From positions 1-64,000 of the forward strand of contig JAFODS010000067.1 in assembly GCA_017380575.1 (NCBI GenBank): a stretch of DNA of 64,000 bases. Direction: 5' to 3'. The notes beneath the pieces are model-generated. The model was given only the letters and a program-made list of their open reading frames with translations, did not search any database and was not told where the DNA came from. Shown here piece by piece: positions 16,572 through 25,274 of this stretch. Origin of the DNA: Clostridia bacterium (GTDB lineage: Bacteria; Bacillota; Clostridia; Oscillospirales; Acutalibacteraceae). The position numbers and the translations under genes were made by a program. The first letter of the stretch is position 1, and each line of letters opens with the position of its first letter.

Positions 16572-17909
16572 TTATTTTCTTAATTTCCTTGCGATTTTGA
16601 TTTTAAGCTTTCTTGCTTTCGGTACAAAATCATTGTAAAGCTTGAATTTGAATTTATTGTTAACCAAAGCATACTCACCAATAAACTCAATCAAATCCGA
16701 ATTAAAGCTTGCTTTGAAATCACGAATTCCGATAAAATCTTCACGCACTTTAAACTCACCGAGCGGCATATTTTCATCAGACGGATGTTCTGCCTCGTCA
16801 ACAAAAATATAACCAAGATCATGGATGTCACATCCCGATTCAACACTACGCTTGAGTCTGAGATAGTTTACGTAATGACTCGGTCTTGTTTCATTACGTA
16901 GTATATTTCGGCTTCCGCCGAAAATACAGCCCGCTATGCCGTTATATCGGATTGTAAGTCCTGCCGCAACGCAGAATCTTTTTTTATCTGTAAACTCTTC
17001 AGCTAATTTATAACGTTTTATATAGTTATCAGTTTGCTGCTGAATTGTTTCATTTTCATTCTGAAGCTTCTTTTTCTGCTTTTCATTGCAGGTTTCCATC
17101 TTCTTAAGATTTTCTGCAACCTGTCTGTCACGCTCATCCTGAAGCTTTTTATCTTCGTTTTTGTCATAATAAACAAGTGACAAATCCATATAGTCTTTAA
17201 AGACTTCCATAAGATGAGTGACATAACCGGAATTTCTTTCCATAAAATCGTTTCTGTCCGATGTATCACCCATTACTTGCATAAAATCATCCATTAATGA
17301 AGGATCGTTTTTAACGTCTTCATATGAGCAGATTTTTGATGTAAGACCGCGCTGATCGCCGATTCTTACGCTGTAACGAACACCTTTTTCGCATTTTTTT
17401 ATTATGTCATCAGCAGAATAAGATTCTCCGGTTTCTTTATTTTTAAGCGGTATATAGTACTGAACCGGAGCTTTATATATATAATTTTCAATATTATGAT
17501 TAAGCTTATAACCATTAGAAATAAGCATATTATGAGCATCAATACCTTGTTGCTGATTCTCACCGTTTACTCTTAACGGAATATGCGGATCAGTAAGAAG
17601 TACCGTAACATTATTTTTCTTCATTTCAGCTTTTATGAATGAAGTAAATTCGGATATAAGCACTTCGTTGGTATAATCACAGATAAAACCGTCAGGAATA
17701 TACCAGACAAGACCTGCCATAGGCAGAACTCTTCCGAGTATAAGACATTGGAAAACTCTTTCACCGTTTTTAAAACCGACATAAAAGTGAGGTTTCCAGG
17801 CGGGCTTTGCATCCGGCCAGAGAGAGCACTGCATATAAGTTCCGCCATTTTTTATGAGATAATCGTCAAAAGACTTGAAATCTTTTTCAGACCTGAATTC
17901 ATATGTCAT
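16572..17909 (-). CDS. FemAB-family peptidyltransferase (FemX/MurM-like)
   Basis: Members add an amino acid from aminoacyl-tRNA to the side chain of the lipid-linked stem peptide, building interpeptide bridges. This 445-residue cytoplasmic protein has the paired GNAT-like domains and, between them, a long charged helical stretch at about 250-310 rich in Lys/Glu/Gln, which matches the coiled-coil arm of FemA. The second half shows GLTIRYNGIAGCIFGGS and PSHYVNYLRLKRSVESGCDIHDLGY, similar to the FemAB signature. Its ATG overlaps the murE stop by 4 nt (ATGA), a strong sign of joint function. The bridge amino acid is unknown. Confidence 0.85.
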   Translation of the reverse strand: MTYEFRSEKDFKSFDDYLIKNGGTYMQCSLWPDAKPAWKPHFYVGFKNGERVFQCLILGRVLPMAGLVWYIPDGFICDYTNEVLISEFTSFIKAEMKKNNVTVLLTDPHIPLRVNGENQQQGIDAHNMLISNGYKLNHNIENYIYKAPVQYYIPLKNKETGESYSADDIIKKCEKGVRYSVRIGDQRGLTSKICSYEDVKNDPSLMDDFMQVMGDTSDRNDFMERNSGYVTHLMEVFKDYMDLSLVYYDKNEDKKLQDERDRQVAENLKKMETCNEKQKKKLQNENETIQQQTDNYIKRYKLAEEFTDKKRFCVAAGLTIRYNGIAGCIFGGSRNILRNETRPSHYVNYLRLKRSVESGCDIHDLGYIFVDEAEHPSDENMPLGEFKVREDFIGIRDFKASFNSDLIEFIGEYALVNNKFKFKLYNDFVPKARKLKIKIARKLRK

Positions 17910-19369
17910 TTACACGCTCTCCTTCTCTTGAAAATTTCAATATGCTCACGCTCAGAAAACGGAACATATTCGCCATTAATCTTCATATACTGTTCGTGGC
18001 CCTTACCTGCGAGCAAAAGAATATCACCTTTTTCAAGCAAACCTAAGGCATATTCTACCGCCTCTCCCCTATCAGGGATTCCGATATATTCACCGCCGGC
18101 TTCTTTAACGTATTTTCCGATTTCATTGATGATATTCCAAGGGTCCTCAAAATCCGGGTCATCAGACGTAAGAATTGACAAGTCACACTCTTTACCGGTG
18201 ATAAGACCGAGCTCTTTACGTCTTAACTGAGTACGACCGCCAACGGCACCATACAAAGCAATTATACGGTTATGCGGATAACTTTTAAGAGTATCAAGCA
18301 TACTCTTCATGCTGATTCCGTTATGTGCATAGTCGATAATAACATCAAAATCATCACAAACGTATACACATTCCGCTCTTCCGCGGACTCTGATTTCTTT
18401 CAGAGCATCAATATAATCCGAAGCATTAATATTAAGAGCTGACAAAACAGCAATAGCTGCAAGAGCATTATATACGTTAAACAGTCCCGGTAACGCAACT
18501 TCAGTATAGAATTCATTTTCATTATCTACACAATCAAATGAGATTCCGATGAACTGATTATTTTTAAGAAGTTGAACATTCTTCGCTGTTACATCCGCTT
18601 TTTCAAGACTGTATGTTGTTATTGGTGATTTGCAGTTTTTAATCATCGCTTCATAGGCAGGATCATCAATATTGATTACCGCACACTTAGCAATTTCAAA
18701 CAAAACCGATTTCCAATACATATAATCTTCAAAATCAGGATGTTCGTTGGGACCGATATGGTCAGGAGAAAGGTTGGTAAATACACCAACTTCAAAATCA
18801 ACACAATCAACACGGTGAGCCATAAGTCCGATTGAAGAAACTTCAATGACACAAGCTTTACAACCGTTATCAAGCATTATTCTGAAAATTTTCTGAAGCT
18901 CATAGCTTTCAGGTGTTGTATTAACAGTCGGAATTTCAATATCATCATAATAGGCACCGACTGTTCCGATTATACCACATTTAATTCCTGCTTTATCAAG
19001 CAAAGCCTTGACGAGATGTGCTGTAGAGGTTTTTCCTTTAGTACCGGTTATGCCTATTACTTTAAGTTCTTTTGTCGGATGACCGAAAAAGTTAGCTGAA
19101 GATACTGCAAGAACGGCTCTTGAATTTGCAACTTTAACCTGAATTGCATCTGACGGCAAATCCAAGAGGCGTTCGACCATAAAGCAACGGCAACCTTTTT
19201 CATATGCACTCAAAGCATATTCATGACCGTCAAATCGAGCTCCACACAAGCAAACAAATAAAGTTCCTTCTGTAGCTTTACGTGAATCATATACTATATC
19301 ATCAATATTAACCTGAATATCAGAATCTGTTTCAAATTCAATTCCGTTAAGTATATCGCTTAAAAGCAT
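17906..19369 (-). CDS. murE: UDP-MurNAc-tripeptide synthetase MurE
   Basis: MurE adds the third residue of the peptidoglycan stem. The 487-residue product has the Mur ligase layout: N-terminal UDP-binding domain, ATP loop GTGTKGKTS (about 107-115), Lys220 (MYWKSVLF) in the position of the carbamylated lysine, and a C-terminal ligase domain. The amino-acid specificity motif reads TSDDPDFEDP, with DDPD at 404-407, instead of the DNPR that marks meso-diaminopimelate enzymes. The conserved Arg is therefore absent, which suggests L-lysine, L-ornithine or another residue. GGAGG precedes the ATG. It is coupled to the FemAB gene. Confidence 0.93.
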   Translation of the reverse strand: MLLSDILNGIEFETDSDIQVNIDDIVYDSRKATEGTLFVCLCGARFDGHEYALSAYEKGCRCFMVERLLDLPSDAIQVKVANSRAVLAVSSANFFGHPTKELKVIGITGTKGKTSTAHLVKALLDKAGIKCGIIGTVGAYYDDIEIPTVNTTPESYELQKIFRIMLDNGCKACVIEVSSIGLMAHRVDCVDFEVGVFTNLSPDHIGPNEHPDFEDYMYWKSVLFEIAKCAVINIDDPAYEAMIKNCKSPITTYSLEKADVTAKNVQLLKNNQFIGISFDCVDNENEFYTEVALPGLFNVYNALAAIAVLSALNINASDYIDALKEIRVRGRAECVYVCDDFDVIIDYAHNGISMKSMLDTLKSYPHNRIIALYGAVGGRTQLRRKELGLITGKECDLSILTSDDPDFEDPWNIINEIGKYVKEAGGEYIGIPDRGEAVEYALGLLEKGDILLLAGKGHEQYMKINGEYVPFSEREHIEIFKRRRACK

Positions 19370-19383
19370 AAACAGCCTCCAAA

Positions 19384-20622
19384 TTACAGTGCCTTGCGCA
19401 AAAGTGCATCAGCGGGTACTTCAATATCACTTTCAAAAGTAAAAATCATCATCGGATGAGGAGCTTTTTCGATAAGCTCACCACTCTCATCCCTGAGATC
19501 ATTAATTTTAACTTCAAAAGGCTTCTTTCCTCTCTGCAAAACTTCAAGAGTATCGCCTTCAAAAATTCTGTTACGCTGCCTTGCAACGACTCTTCCGTCT
19601 TTATAATCAACAACCTCAGCCATAACGCTCCAATCACGTTTATAGCCTCCGTCATAATAAATCTGGGCATTTTCAGTAGGATGACCGTAATAAAAGCCAG
19701 TGCAGTATTCACGACTGCTCATTTTATACATTTCGTCAATAATCCACTGTTCAGGTTTATAAGAATCCGTCGGATTTTTAAGATATCCGTCAATTGCCTC
19801 TCTGTAGGCGTTGGTAACAACAGATGTATAATAAGCAGACTTCGCTCTGCCTTCGATCTTGAAGCTCGAAATTCCGGCTTTAACAAGATCCGGAATATGC
19901 TCGATCATACACATATCCTTTGAGTTCATAATGTATGTACCGGTTGAATCTTCGTCAATCGGCATATATTCGCCTGGTCGGGTTTTCTCCATTAAGGCAT
20001 ACTGCCATCTGCAGGGCTGAGCACAGTCACCTCTGTTAGAATCTCTGCCAACAAGATAATTCGACAATAAGCACCTGCCTGAGAAAGAAACACACATCGC
20101 ACCGTGAACAAAACATTCAATCTCGAGCTCCTTAGGTGTTTTTGCTCGCATTGTTGCAATGTCATCAAGTGAAAGCTCTCTGGCTGTTACAACACGCGAA
20201 GCACCCATATTATACCACTCGTTTGCAGATGCATAATTCGTGATTCCTGCCTGAGTAGAAATATGAATATCAACGTCAGGCGTATATTTTTTCGCAAGTG
20301 ACATAACTCCAAGGTCCGAAATTATAAACGCATCAACACCTGCCTGAGCCGAATCAATCAAAAACTGAGGAAGCTTTTCTATTTCATCATTTCTCGGTAC
20401 AGTATTACATGTAAGGTATACCTTTACATTTTTTTCGTGTGCTGCTTTACATGCTTTTTCGAGTTCGTCAGTGGTAAAGTTAGAAGGAGCCGCACGCATT
20501 GAAAAGGCAGAGCCACCAAGGTATATTGCATCTGCACCGAAGTATAATGCTCTTTCAAAACGTTCCATATCACCTGCCGGTGATAACAATTCAGGAACAA
20601 AAATTTTACTGCTTTTATCCAT
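19384..20622 (-). CDS. U32 peptidase-like protein, probable TrhP/RlhA-type RNA hydroxylation factor
   Basis: U32 proteins were first called peptidases. Characterised relatives (TrhP, RlhA) are required for 5-hydroxylation of tRNA uridine or 23S rRNA cytidine. The 412-residue product starts with a TIM-barrel region (VPELLSPAGDMERFERAL, GADAIYLGG) and has the family signature near 170-215, ECFVHGAMCVSFSGRC followed by GDCAQPCRW, giving several conserved Cys that could hold a cofactor. YrrO/TrhP-like is my best guess. ATG 20622 is chosen because a GGAG site lies 8 nt upstream; ATG 20634 overlaps the mltG stop and lacks a site. Confidence 0.85.
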   Translation of the reverse strand: MDKSSKIFVPELLSPAGDMERFERALYFGADAIYLGGSAFSMRAAPSNFTTDELEKACKAAHEKNVKVYLTCNTVPRNDEIEKLPQFLIDSAQAGVDAFIISDLGVMSLAKKYTPDVDIHISTQAGITNYASANEWYNMGASRVVTARELSLDDIATMRAKTPKELEIECFVHGAMCVSFSGRCLLSNYLVGRDSNRGDCAQPCRWQYALMEKTRPGEYMPIDEDSTGTYIMNSKDMCMIEHIPDLVKAGISSFKIEGRAKSAYYTSVVTNAYREAIDGYLKNPTDSYKPEQWIIDEMYKMSSREYCTGFYYGHPTENAQIYYDGGYKRDWSVMAEVVDYKDGRVVARQRNRIFEGDTLEVLQRGKKPFEVKINDLRDESGELIEKAPHPMMIFTFESDIEVPADALLRKAL

Positions 20623-20633
20623 AGAAAACTCCA

Positions 20634-22112
20634 TTAGTTCTGGTTATTTGCTTTGATGATTTTAACAAGGTTTGTGTTGTGTCCGTCAAGTGTTTCTGCA
20701 AGATAAATCTTACCTGAATTATCGTGTGCAAAGAAGAAATACTTTGTTGTTTCAGGATAAAGAGCTGCCTTGATAGCGTCCATACCGGGATTACAGATAG
20801 GTCCGGGAGGCAAGCCTTTATTGGAACGTGTGTCATAATAGCTGTAATAATTAAGACCGGCAGCATCACCAACAACAGGAGTAACATAATTCGTTACATA
20901 TAATGCAGTCGAGTCACAACCAAGCGTCGGGAAACGGGCACCGTTATTAAGTCTGTTATGAATAACAGAAGAAATAGTTTTCATCTGTTCAGAGTTTGCT
21001 GCTTCTTTCTGAATGATTGACGCAATGATTATAATTTCATCACAGGAGTACCCAAGCTTGTCCGCTCTCGCCTGATATTCAGGTGTCCACTTGCTTTCAA
21101 AGTTATCAAGGAACTTTTTTATAACATAATTAGTATCGGCACCAACAAAGAAATCATAAGTATCCGGGAAAAGGTATCCCTCAAGCTTAAGATAACGCTT
21201 ATTGTTATCTTCTATTTCCGCAAAGAAATCATAAGAATAATTTGATCTGATTGTTGAATAAAGCTTATTTGATTCACAAACATCGTTTTTCTCAAGCTTT
21301 TCAAAAATCTGCTGTACTGTCCAGCCTTCAGGGAAAGAAAGTTTGATAGTGTCAGCTGTGATCGGAGCCACCATCATATCTTTAAGCATACCCTCAAGCC
21401 CCATACTGCTGCTCAGATAATACTTACCGCTAAGGTATGTGTCATCATCAAAATGTCTGTACTGAGTAAATAATTTACAGAACAGCTTATTTTTAATAAG
21501 ATCATTATCATGAAGAATATCAATAACTTCAGTGTACTTAGCATCTTCAGGAATAGTTACTTCAATGCTTTCTTCGCTTCTGTTAATCGCAAGCATATCA
21601 CCGATGCAAGAAATTCCGATATAAGAAAGAATAGAAGTTGCACCGATAATTATTGCTAAAAATATAAGTGCTGCACGACTTCCGATATTCTTTTTAACGG
21701 ATACACTTTTGTTATTTGACTGAGTTGTTGGTTTCGCAACAGGTGCACCGTTAGCTGTAGTGTTGTTTCTATTACCATTCGGTGTAGTGTTGGATTTTTT
21801 CTGATAATTAGAAAAATAAATTCCGCTGTTGTTCTGAGGCTTTCGAACAGGCTCATTATCCGCAGAATCGATAACTGTTTCATCTATATGCAGAACAAAT
21901 TTCTTCGCCGGTGCATTGAGGTTTTCAGTATTTCTTCTGACTGCAGAGTTGTTCTTACTTATCGGAACATCGTTGTAGCTTGAAGAGGACTCCTGTCGGC
22001 CGTACTGACTGCCTGAATCCGAACTGCGAACAGATTCACGATTGATCGCAGAATACTCTTCAAGAATTTTATTAAGATCGAGATCTGAATTTTTCTGTCT
22101 GTCATCATTCAT
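20634..22112 (-). CDS. mltG: Endolytic transglycosylase MltG
   Basis: MltG cuts nascent glycan strands and sets glycan length. The 492-residue product has an unusually long polar cytoplasmic region (1-145, Asn/Ser/Gln-rich), one membrane helix at about 148-172, then the YceG-like domain: YLFPDTYDF, IIASIIQKEAANSEQM with the catalytic Glu, and GLPPGPICNPGMDAIKAAL, ending in YFFFAHDNSGKIYLAETLDGHN. The start is an ATG after an AGGA-containing purine-rich site. The neighbouring U32 gene begins at its stop, a pairing common in clostridia. Confidence 0.94.
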   Translation of the reverse strand: MNDDRQKNSDLDLNKILEEYSAINRESVRSSDSGSQYGRQESSSSYNDVPISKNNSAVRRNTENLNAPAKKFVLHIDETVIDSADNEPVRKPQNNSGIYFSNYQKKSNTTPNGNRNNTTANGAPVAKPTTQSNNKSVSVKKNIGSRAALIFLAIIIGATSILSYIGISCIGDMLAINRSEESIEVTIPEDAKYTEVIDILHDNDLIKNKLFCKLFTQYRHFDDDTYLSGKYYLSSSMGLEGMLKDMMVAPITADTIKLSFPEGWTVQQIFEKLEKNDVCESNKLYSTIRSNYSYDFFAEIEDNNKRYLKLEGYLFPDTYDFFVGADTNYVIKKFLDNFESKWTPEYQARADKLGYSCDEIIIIASIIQKEAANSEQMKTISSVIHNRLNNGARFPTLGCDSTALYVTNYVTPVVGDAAGLNYYSYYDTRSNKGLPPGPICNPGMDAIKAALYPETTKYFFFAHDNSGKIYLAETLDGHNTNLVKIIKANNQN

Positions 22113-22128
22113 TTAACTCTTTCCTCCC

Positions 22129-22674
22129 TCAGAACGGACACTGTAACGAAGCTTTAATCCTGTCAGCTGTAAAGTCATCAAGAAGCACTCTTGTTATCTC
22201 TCGGCTGAACTCAATTGCAGCTCCCATTCCCTTTGCCGTTATATATTTACCGTCTGTGCAAACAAAATCATCCGAAACTTTCGCACCTTCAAGCTCATTT
22301 TCAAATCCTGGGAAACAACAAGCTTTACGTCCTTTTAATAGACCTTTATGGCCTAAGATTGAAGGTGCTGCACAAATCGCACAGACGTATTTATCATTAT
22401 GAACACAGTAATCTATAAAAGTATTTACAGTTTTATTAGCTTCAAGGTTGAGTGTTCCGGGCATTCCTCCCGGTAAAACAACAGCATCGATCGCATCAGA
22501 GGTTGATATTTCATTTTCATCAAGATCGCAGAAAACAGGAATATTGTGAGAACCGGTTATAATTTTACCGCCAATTCCCACAGTATAAACTTCTAATTCT
22601 GCACGACGCAAATAATCAACAACCGTCAACGCTTCGATTTCTTCAAAACCCTTTGCTAAAAAAACGTAAATCAT
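22129..22674 (-). CDS. DJ-1/PfpI superfamily protein
   Basis: A 181-residue protein of the DJ-1/YajL branch, proposed as glyoxalase III-like or protein/nucleotide deglycase enzymes; the true activity is debated. It shows FEEIEAL with the conserved Glu near residue 12, AVVLPGGMPGT, and the nucleophile elbow AICAAPSILG with Cys near 101. The ATG at 22674 follows a GAGGAAA site. It lies between a GNAT gene and mltG in the tmk-led run, with gaps of 9 and 16 nt, so it is probably co-transcribed. Confidence 0.9.
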   Translation of the reverse strand: MIYVFLAKGFEEIEALTVVDYLRRAELEVYTVGIGGKIITGSHNIPVFCDLDENEISTSDAIDAVVLPGGMPGTLNLEANKTVNTFIDYCVHNDKYVCAICAAPSILGHKGLLKGRKACCFPGFENELEGAKVSDDFVCTDGKYITAKGMGAAIEFSREITRVLLDDFTADRIKASLQCPF

Positions 22675-22683
22675 AATTTCCTC

Positions 22684-23532
22684 TCAGTCAAGATACATTC
22701 CGGCATACAAATCCGTATGTTTCTTTAAAAAATCAGATATTTTTTCGTTCAACGGAAAGCACATACCACATTTTGTATATTTTTCCATTATATCTGTACT
22801 ATTATACACTATCGGAGCGTAAATGTAAATGTTTTCAACATTTTTATTGAGAAAATGTTGAAAAAAATCCAAATTAAACTCCATTTTTTTGCTTAAAAAT
22901 TCTTTTACGACAATATCAGAACCGTTGTAATAACAAAAAGAAACAGTCATATTAGCATCATTTTTGTTTACATATATTTTTCCGCCGTTGAAAACGTGTT
23001 CTTTTATTGTGTATTTCATTACATCATCCGAAAAGCGGAATCCGTTAACACCTTCAACGAGCTCTTTCTTTATTTCAAATACTTTATCAATATCTGTATC
23101 TGTTATTTCAAGCTCCGAATAAGACTTATTGCATATAACAGCTTCTTTTTTCATAAAAGAAGCTTCGAAACCAAATTTAGAATAGTATGAATATAAACTT
23201 TCACTTGCCGGTACAAGAAAAATTGAAGAATAATTATTATCTTTACAATAACTTTTCGTAAATTCAATTAATTCTTCCATTATGCCACGACGTCTATAAT
23301 TTTTGTGTGTGCAGGCAGCATAAAGGTATTTACATTTTTCTGATGCAAGCTCACCATCAAGAATAAACAGCTGAGAAACAAGCTTATACTCAATAAAATA
23401 CTCAATACAAACATAGTCAGGACAGTTATCAAGAAAAAACTCAACGTATTCCCTTGTATCGCCAAATGCATGTATCCAAAGATTGATTACATCTTCCCTA
23501 TTCAGATTTTCAGCATTATATACCTTTATCAA
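22684..23532 (-). CDS. GNAT-family acetyltransferase
   Basis: A 282-residue protein with one clear N-terminal GNAT domain: LYAACTHKNYRRRGIMEELIEFTK near 70-95 contains the acetyl-CoA-binding RxxGI/A motif, and SESLYSYYSKFGFE matches the end of the fold. The C-terminal 130 residues form a second, degenerate region, as in two-domain Eis-like GNATs. The acceptor is unknown. It starts with TTG overlapping the stop of the DUF2156 gene (TTGA), so the two are translationally coupled. Confidence 0.8.
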   Translation of the reverse strand: MIKVYNAENLNREDVINLWIHAFGDTREYVEFFLDNCPDYVCIEYFIEYKLVSQLFILDGELASEKCKYLYAACTHKNYRRRGIMEELIEFTKSYCKDNNYSSIFLVPASESLYSYYSKFGFEASFMKKEAVICNKSYSELEITDTDIDKVFEIKKELVEGVNGFRFSDDVMKYTIKEHVFNGGKIYVNKNDANMTVSFCYYNGSDIVVKEFLSKKMEFNLDFFQHFLNKNVENIYIYAPIVYNSTDIMEKYTKCGMCFPLNEKISDFLKKHTDLYAGMYLD

Positions 23533-24395
23533 ATTTTCACCGCCGTAAACTTTTCAAGTAAGATTTCAGGATAATACGATAATTTTGCCTTGCGCAAGCC
23601 CTCAGAGCCGATATCATCTTCTCTGTTTACAAACTCAAAAGAATTAATTGTATTCAGTGCAAACTGATTATTAATCATAGGATATGCACCCCTGATATCA
23701 GCAAATGCTTTTTCAAAATGCGTAACAAAAGTGTTTTCGTTGAGTTTTTCACCGAAAGTGAATGCAACAACCTCTCCGTCCACTCGCAGTAATCCGCCCG
23801 TGAAGCCAAACTTTTCGAAATTTTCAAAAGAGAGATTCAGAACTTCTCTTTCAGCTTCAATTCCTTCGGGATCTTTATCTACATTAAGCTCATACCATTT
23901 TTCGTTCATTCTGACGCATTCAGCGATATTGTCACAATTCATTTCCTCATATGACCAATTATAGGTCTTTTTAAAAAACGAAATATGGTTTCTCTTTGAG
24001 TGATATTTCTTACCTGAAAGGTTCGCAAGATCCGAAACTCTGTATATATAATCAAATGAATTTCTTGACGGATAGAAAACGTATTCACCCGGAAAAGATT
24101 TTTCTATTAATTCTCTTTCTTCAGCTGTCAAGCCATAGAAAGACGGGTAATCATATTCATTTTTTAATGCCGTGAGAGCCTGAACCCAATTATCACCTTT
24201 AGGAAAGCCAAACACTTCATTCTTCTGGATTTTAGCAACAAGGCACCCTTCAATTTCAGCGATCTGCGCCCCGTAATGCCTTGCCCAGCCAATAAGATTG
24301 CTCAATGCATACTCACAGCTCATCGGTTTTGCTTCATCAAGAACTTTTTTTAGCCAGTCAAAGTCACTCATTGTAGGTTGATGAAAATCAAACAT
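23529..24395 (-). CDS. DUF2156 (PG lysyltransferase C-terminal domain-like) protein
   Basis: A 288-residue soluble protein of the DUF2156 group, whose dual-GNAT fold is that of the MprF synthase domain and FemAB proteins. Recognisable parts are YPSRNSFDYIYRVSDLANLSGKKYHSKRNHISFFKK (a basic substrate-binding region near 108-143) and LLRVDGEVVAFTFGEKLN, then AFADIRGAYPMINNQFA. It lacks the membrane flippase part of MprF. The substrate, possibly aminoacyl-tRNA or acyl-CoA, is unknown. It overlaps tmk by 8 nt and the GNAT gene by 4 nt. Confidence 0.85.
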   Translation of the reverse strand: MFDFHQPTMSDFDWLKKVLDEAKPMSCEYALSNLIGWARHYGAQIAEIEGCLVAKIQKNEVFGFPKGDNWVQALTALKNEYDYPSFYGLTAEERELIEKSFPGEYVFYPSRNSFDYIYRVSDLANLSGKKYHSKRNHISFFKKTYNWSYEEMNCDNIAECVRMNEKWYELNVDKDPEGIEAEREVLNLSFENFEKFGFTGGLLRVDGEVVAFTFGEKLNENTFVTHFEKAFADIRGAYPMINNQFALNTINSFEFVNREDDIGSEGLRKAKLSYYPEILLEKFTAVKI

Positions 24396-25056
24396 CCGCT
24401 AACTCCTCTGATACAATTCCGAAAATTTCATTTCCTATATCATCAATACTTCTCGGTTCGTCACCGTTGTTGCACTTTATTACATGCCATCCCATTTCTT
24501 CTGCTGCAACAAGAGCTGCTTCACGACACTTAAGAAGATATTCAATATTACTTTCATGGATATCCTTCTTTGTTTCGTCACCGCTATAACGCTTACTCAT
24601 CATTTTCTGAGAAATTTCGATAGGCATATCAAGATAAATTACAGCATCCGGCTTTGGAATTGCAATTAAATTATATTCAAAATCTTCAAGCCACTTGAAA
24701 TACTCAGCCCAGTTTTCACGCGGAATTTTGGTTGACTGATGATATGCGTTGGATGTTGTGTATCTGTCAGAAATAATAATATCCCCGTTATCGTAAAAAT
24801 CCTTCCATTTTGTTTTATAGTTAGCAAAACGGTCAACCGCATAAAAAGCAGAAGCAGCATATGCATTGACATCTTCGGGATTTTTGCCGAATTCACCGTG
24901 CAGGTACATCTTGACAAGAGTGCTTGAAGGATTGTCATAATCAGGAAGCTTAATCTGACGAACCTGCTTATCCGACAATTTTGATTTAAGAAGTTCAATC
25001 TGAGTTGACTTTCCGCTTCCGTCAAGACCTTCAATAACGATCAATTTTCCTTTCAT
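24388..25056 (-). CDS. tmk: Thymidylate kinase
   Basis: Tmk phosphorylates dTMP to dTDP. The 222-residue product has the P-loop IEGLDGSGKST at 8-18, a DRYTTSNAYHQ segment matching the conserved DRY(ISV)SS motif, and a LID region near MMSKRYSGDETKKDIHE. The basic residues fall in the LID rather than the P-loop, as in type II (Gram-positive and E. coli) versus type I distinctions; I do not assign a type. The ATG follows GGAGGTG and a sigma-A promoter. It is the first gene of a roughly 12-kb minus-strand run. Confidence 0.92.
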   Translation of the reverse strand: MKGKLIVIEGLDGSGKSTQIELLKSKLSDKQVRQIKLPDYDNPSSTLVKMYLHGEFGKNPEDVNAYAASAFYAVDRFANYKTKWKDFYDNGDIIISDRYTTSNAYHQSTKIPRENWAEYFKWLEDFEYNLIAIPKPDAVIYLDMPIEISQKMMSKRYSGDETKKDIHESNIEYLLKCREAALVAAEEMGWHVIKCNNGDEPRSIDDIGNEIFGIVSEELADV

Positions 25057-25075
25057 TACATATCACCTCCATTAT

Positions 25076-25103
25076 ATTATAACAATTTTTTCAATATAAT
25101 CAA
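25076..25103 (-). promoter_or_regulatory. Sigma-A promoter of the tmk run
   Basis: Minus strand: -35 TTGATT (25098-25103), a 16-nt spacer and -10 TATAAT (25076-25081). It is very close to the ribosome-binding site, so the leader is only about 15 nt. Confidence 0.6.
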
Positions 25104-25145
25104 CTACAAAAGGTTACAATTTACTACAAGAAAAATTGACAATAA

Positions 25146-25168
25146 AAAGCACCCGGACTGGGTGCTTT
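25146..25168 (-). terminator. Terminator between the 25.3-kb gene and tmk
   Basis: A perfect 9-bp stem AAAGCACCC/GGGTGCTTT with a 5-nt loop is followed on the minus strand by TTATT after three stem T. It isolates tmk from upstream transcription. The remaining 106 nt up to 25274 show nothing I can identify. Confidence 0.85.
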
Positions 25169-25274
25169 CATTTTGAATGATATTTAATTTTCATTTACCC
25201 TTAGGATTAAGTTCCCTTGAACACATTGAAACATCAATTGCGTTCCTATATTTTCACGCTAACCGTCCCTTGTG

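Noticed and set aside
25057..25274. A small RNA or riboswitch in the 218-nt gap
   Set aside because: Only the tmk promoter and one terminator are identifiable; nothing else shows structure I can support.
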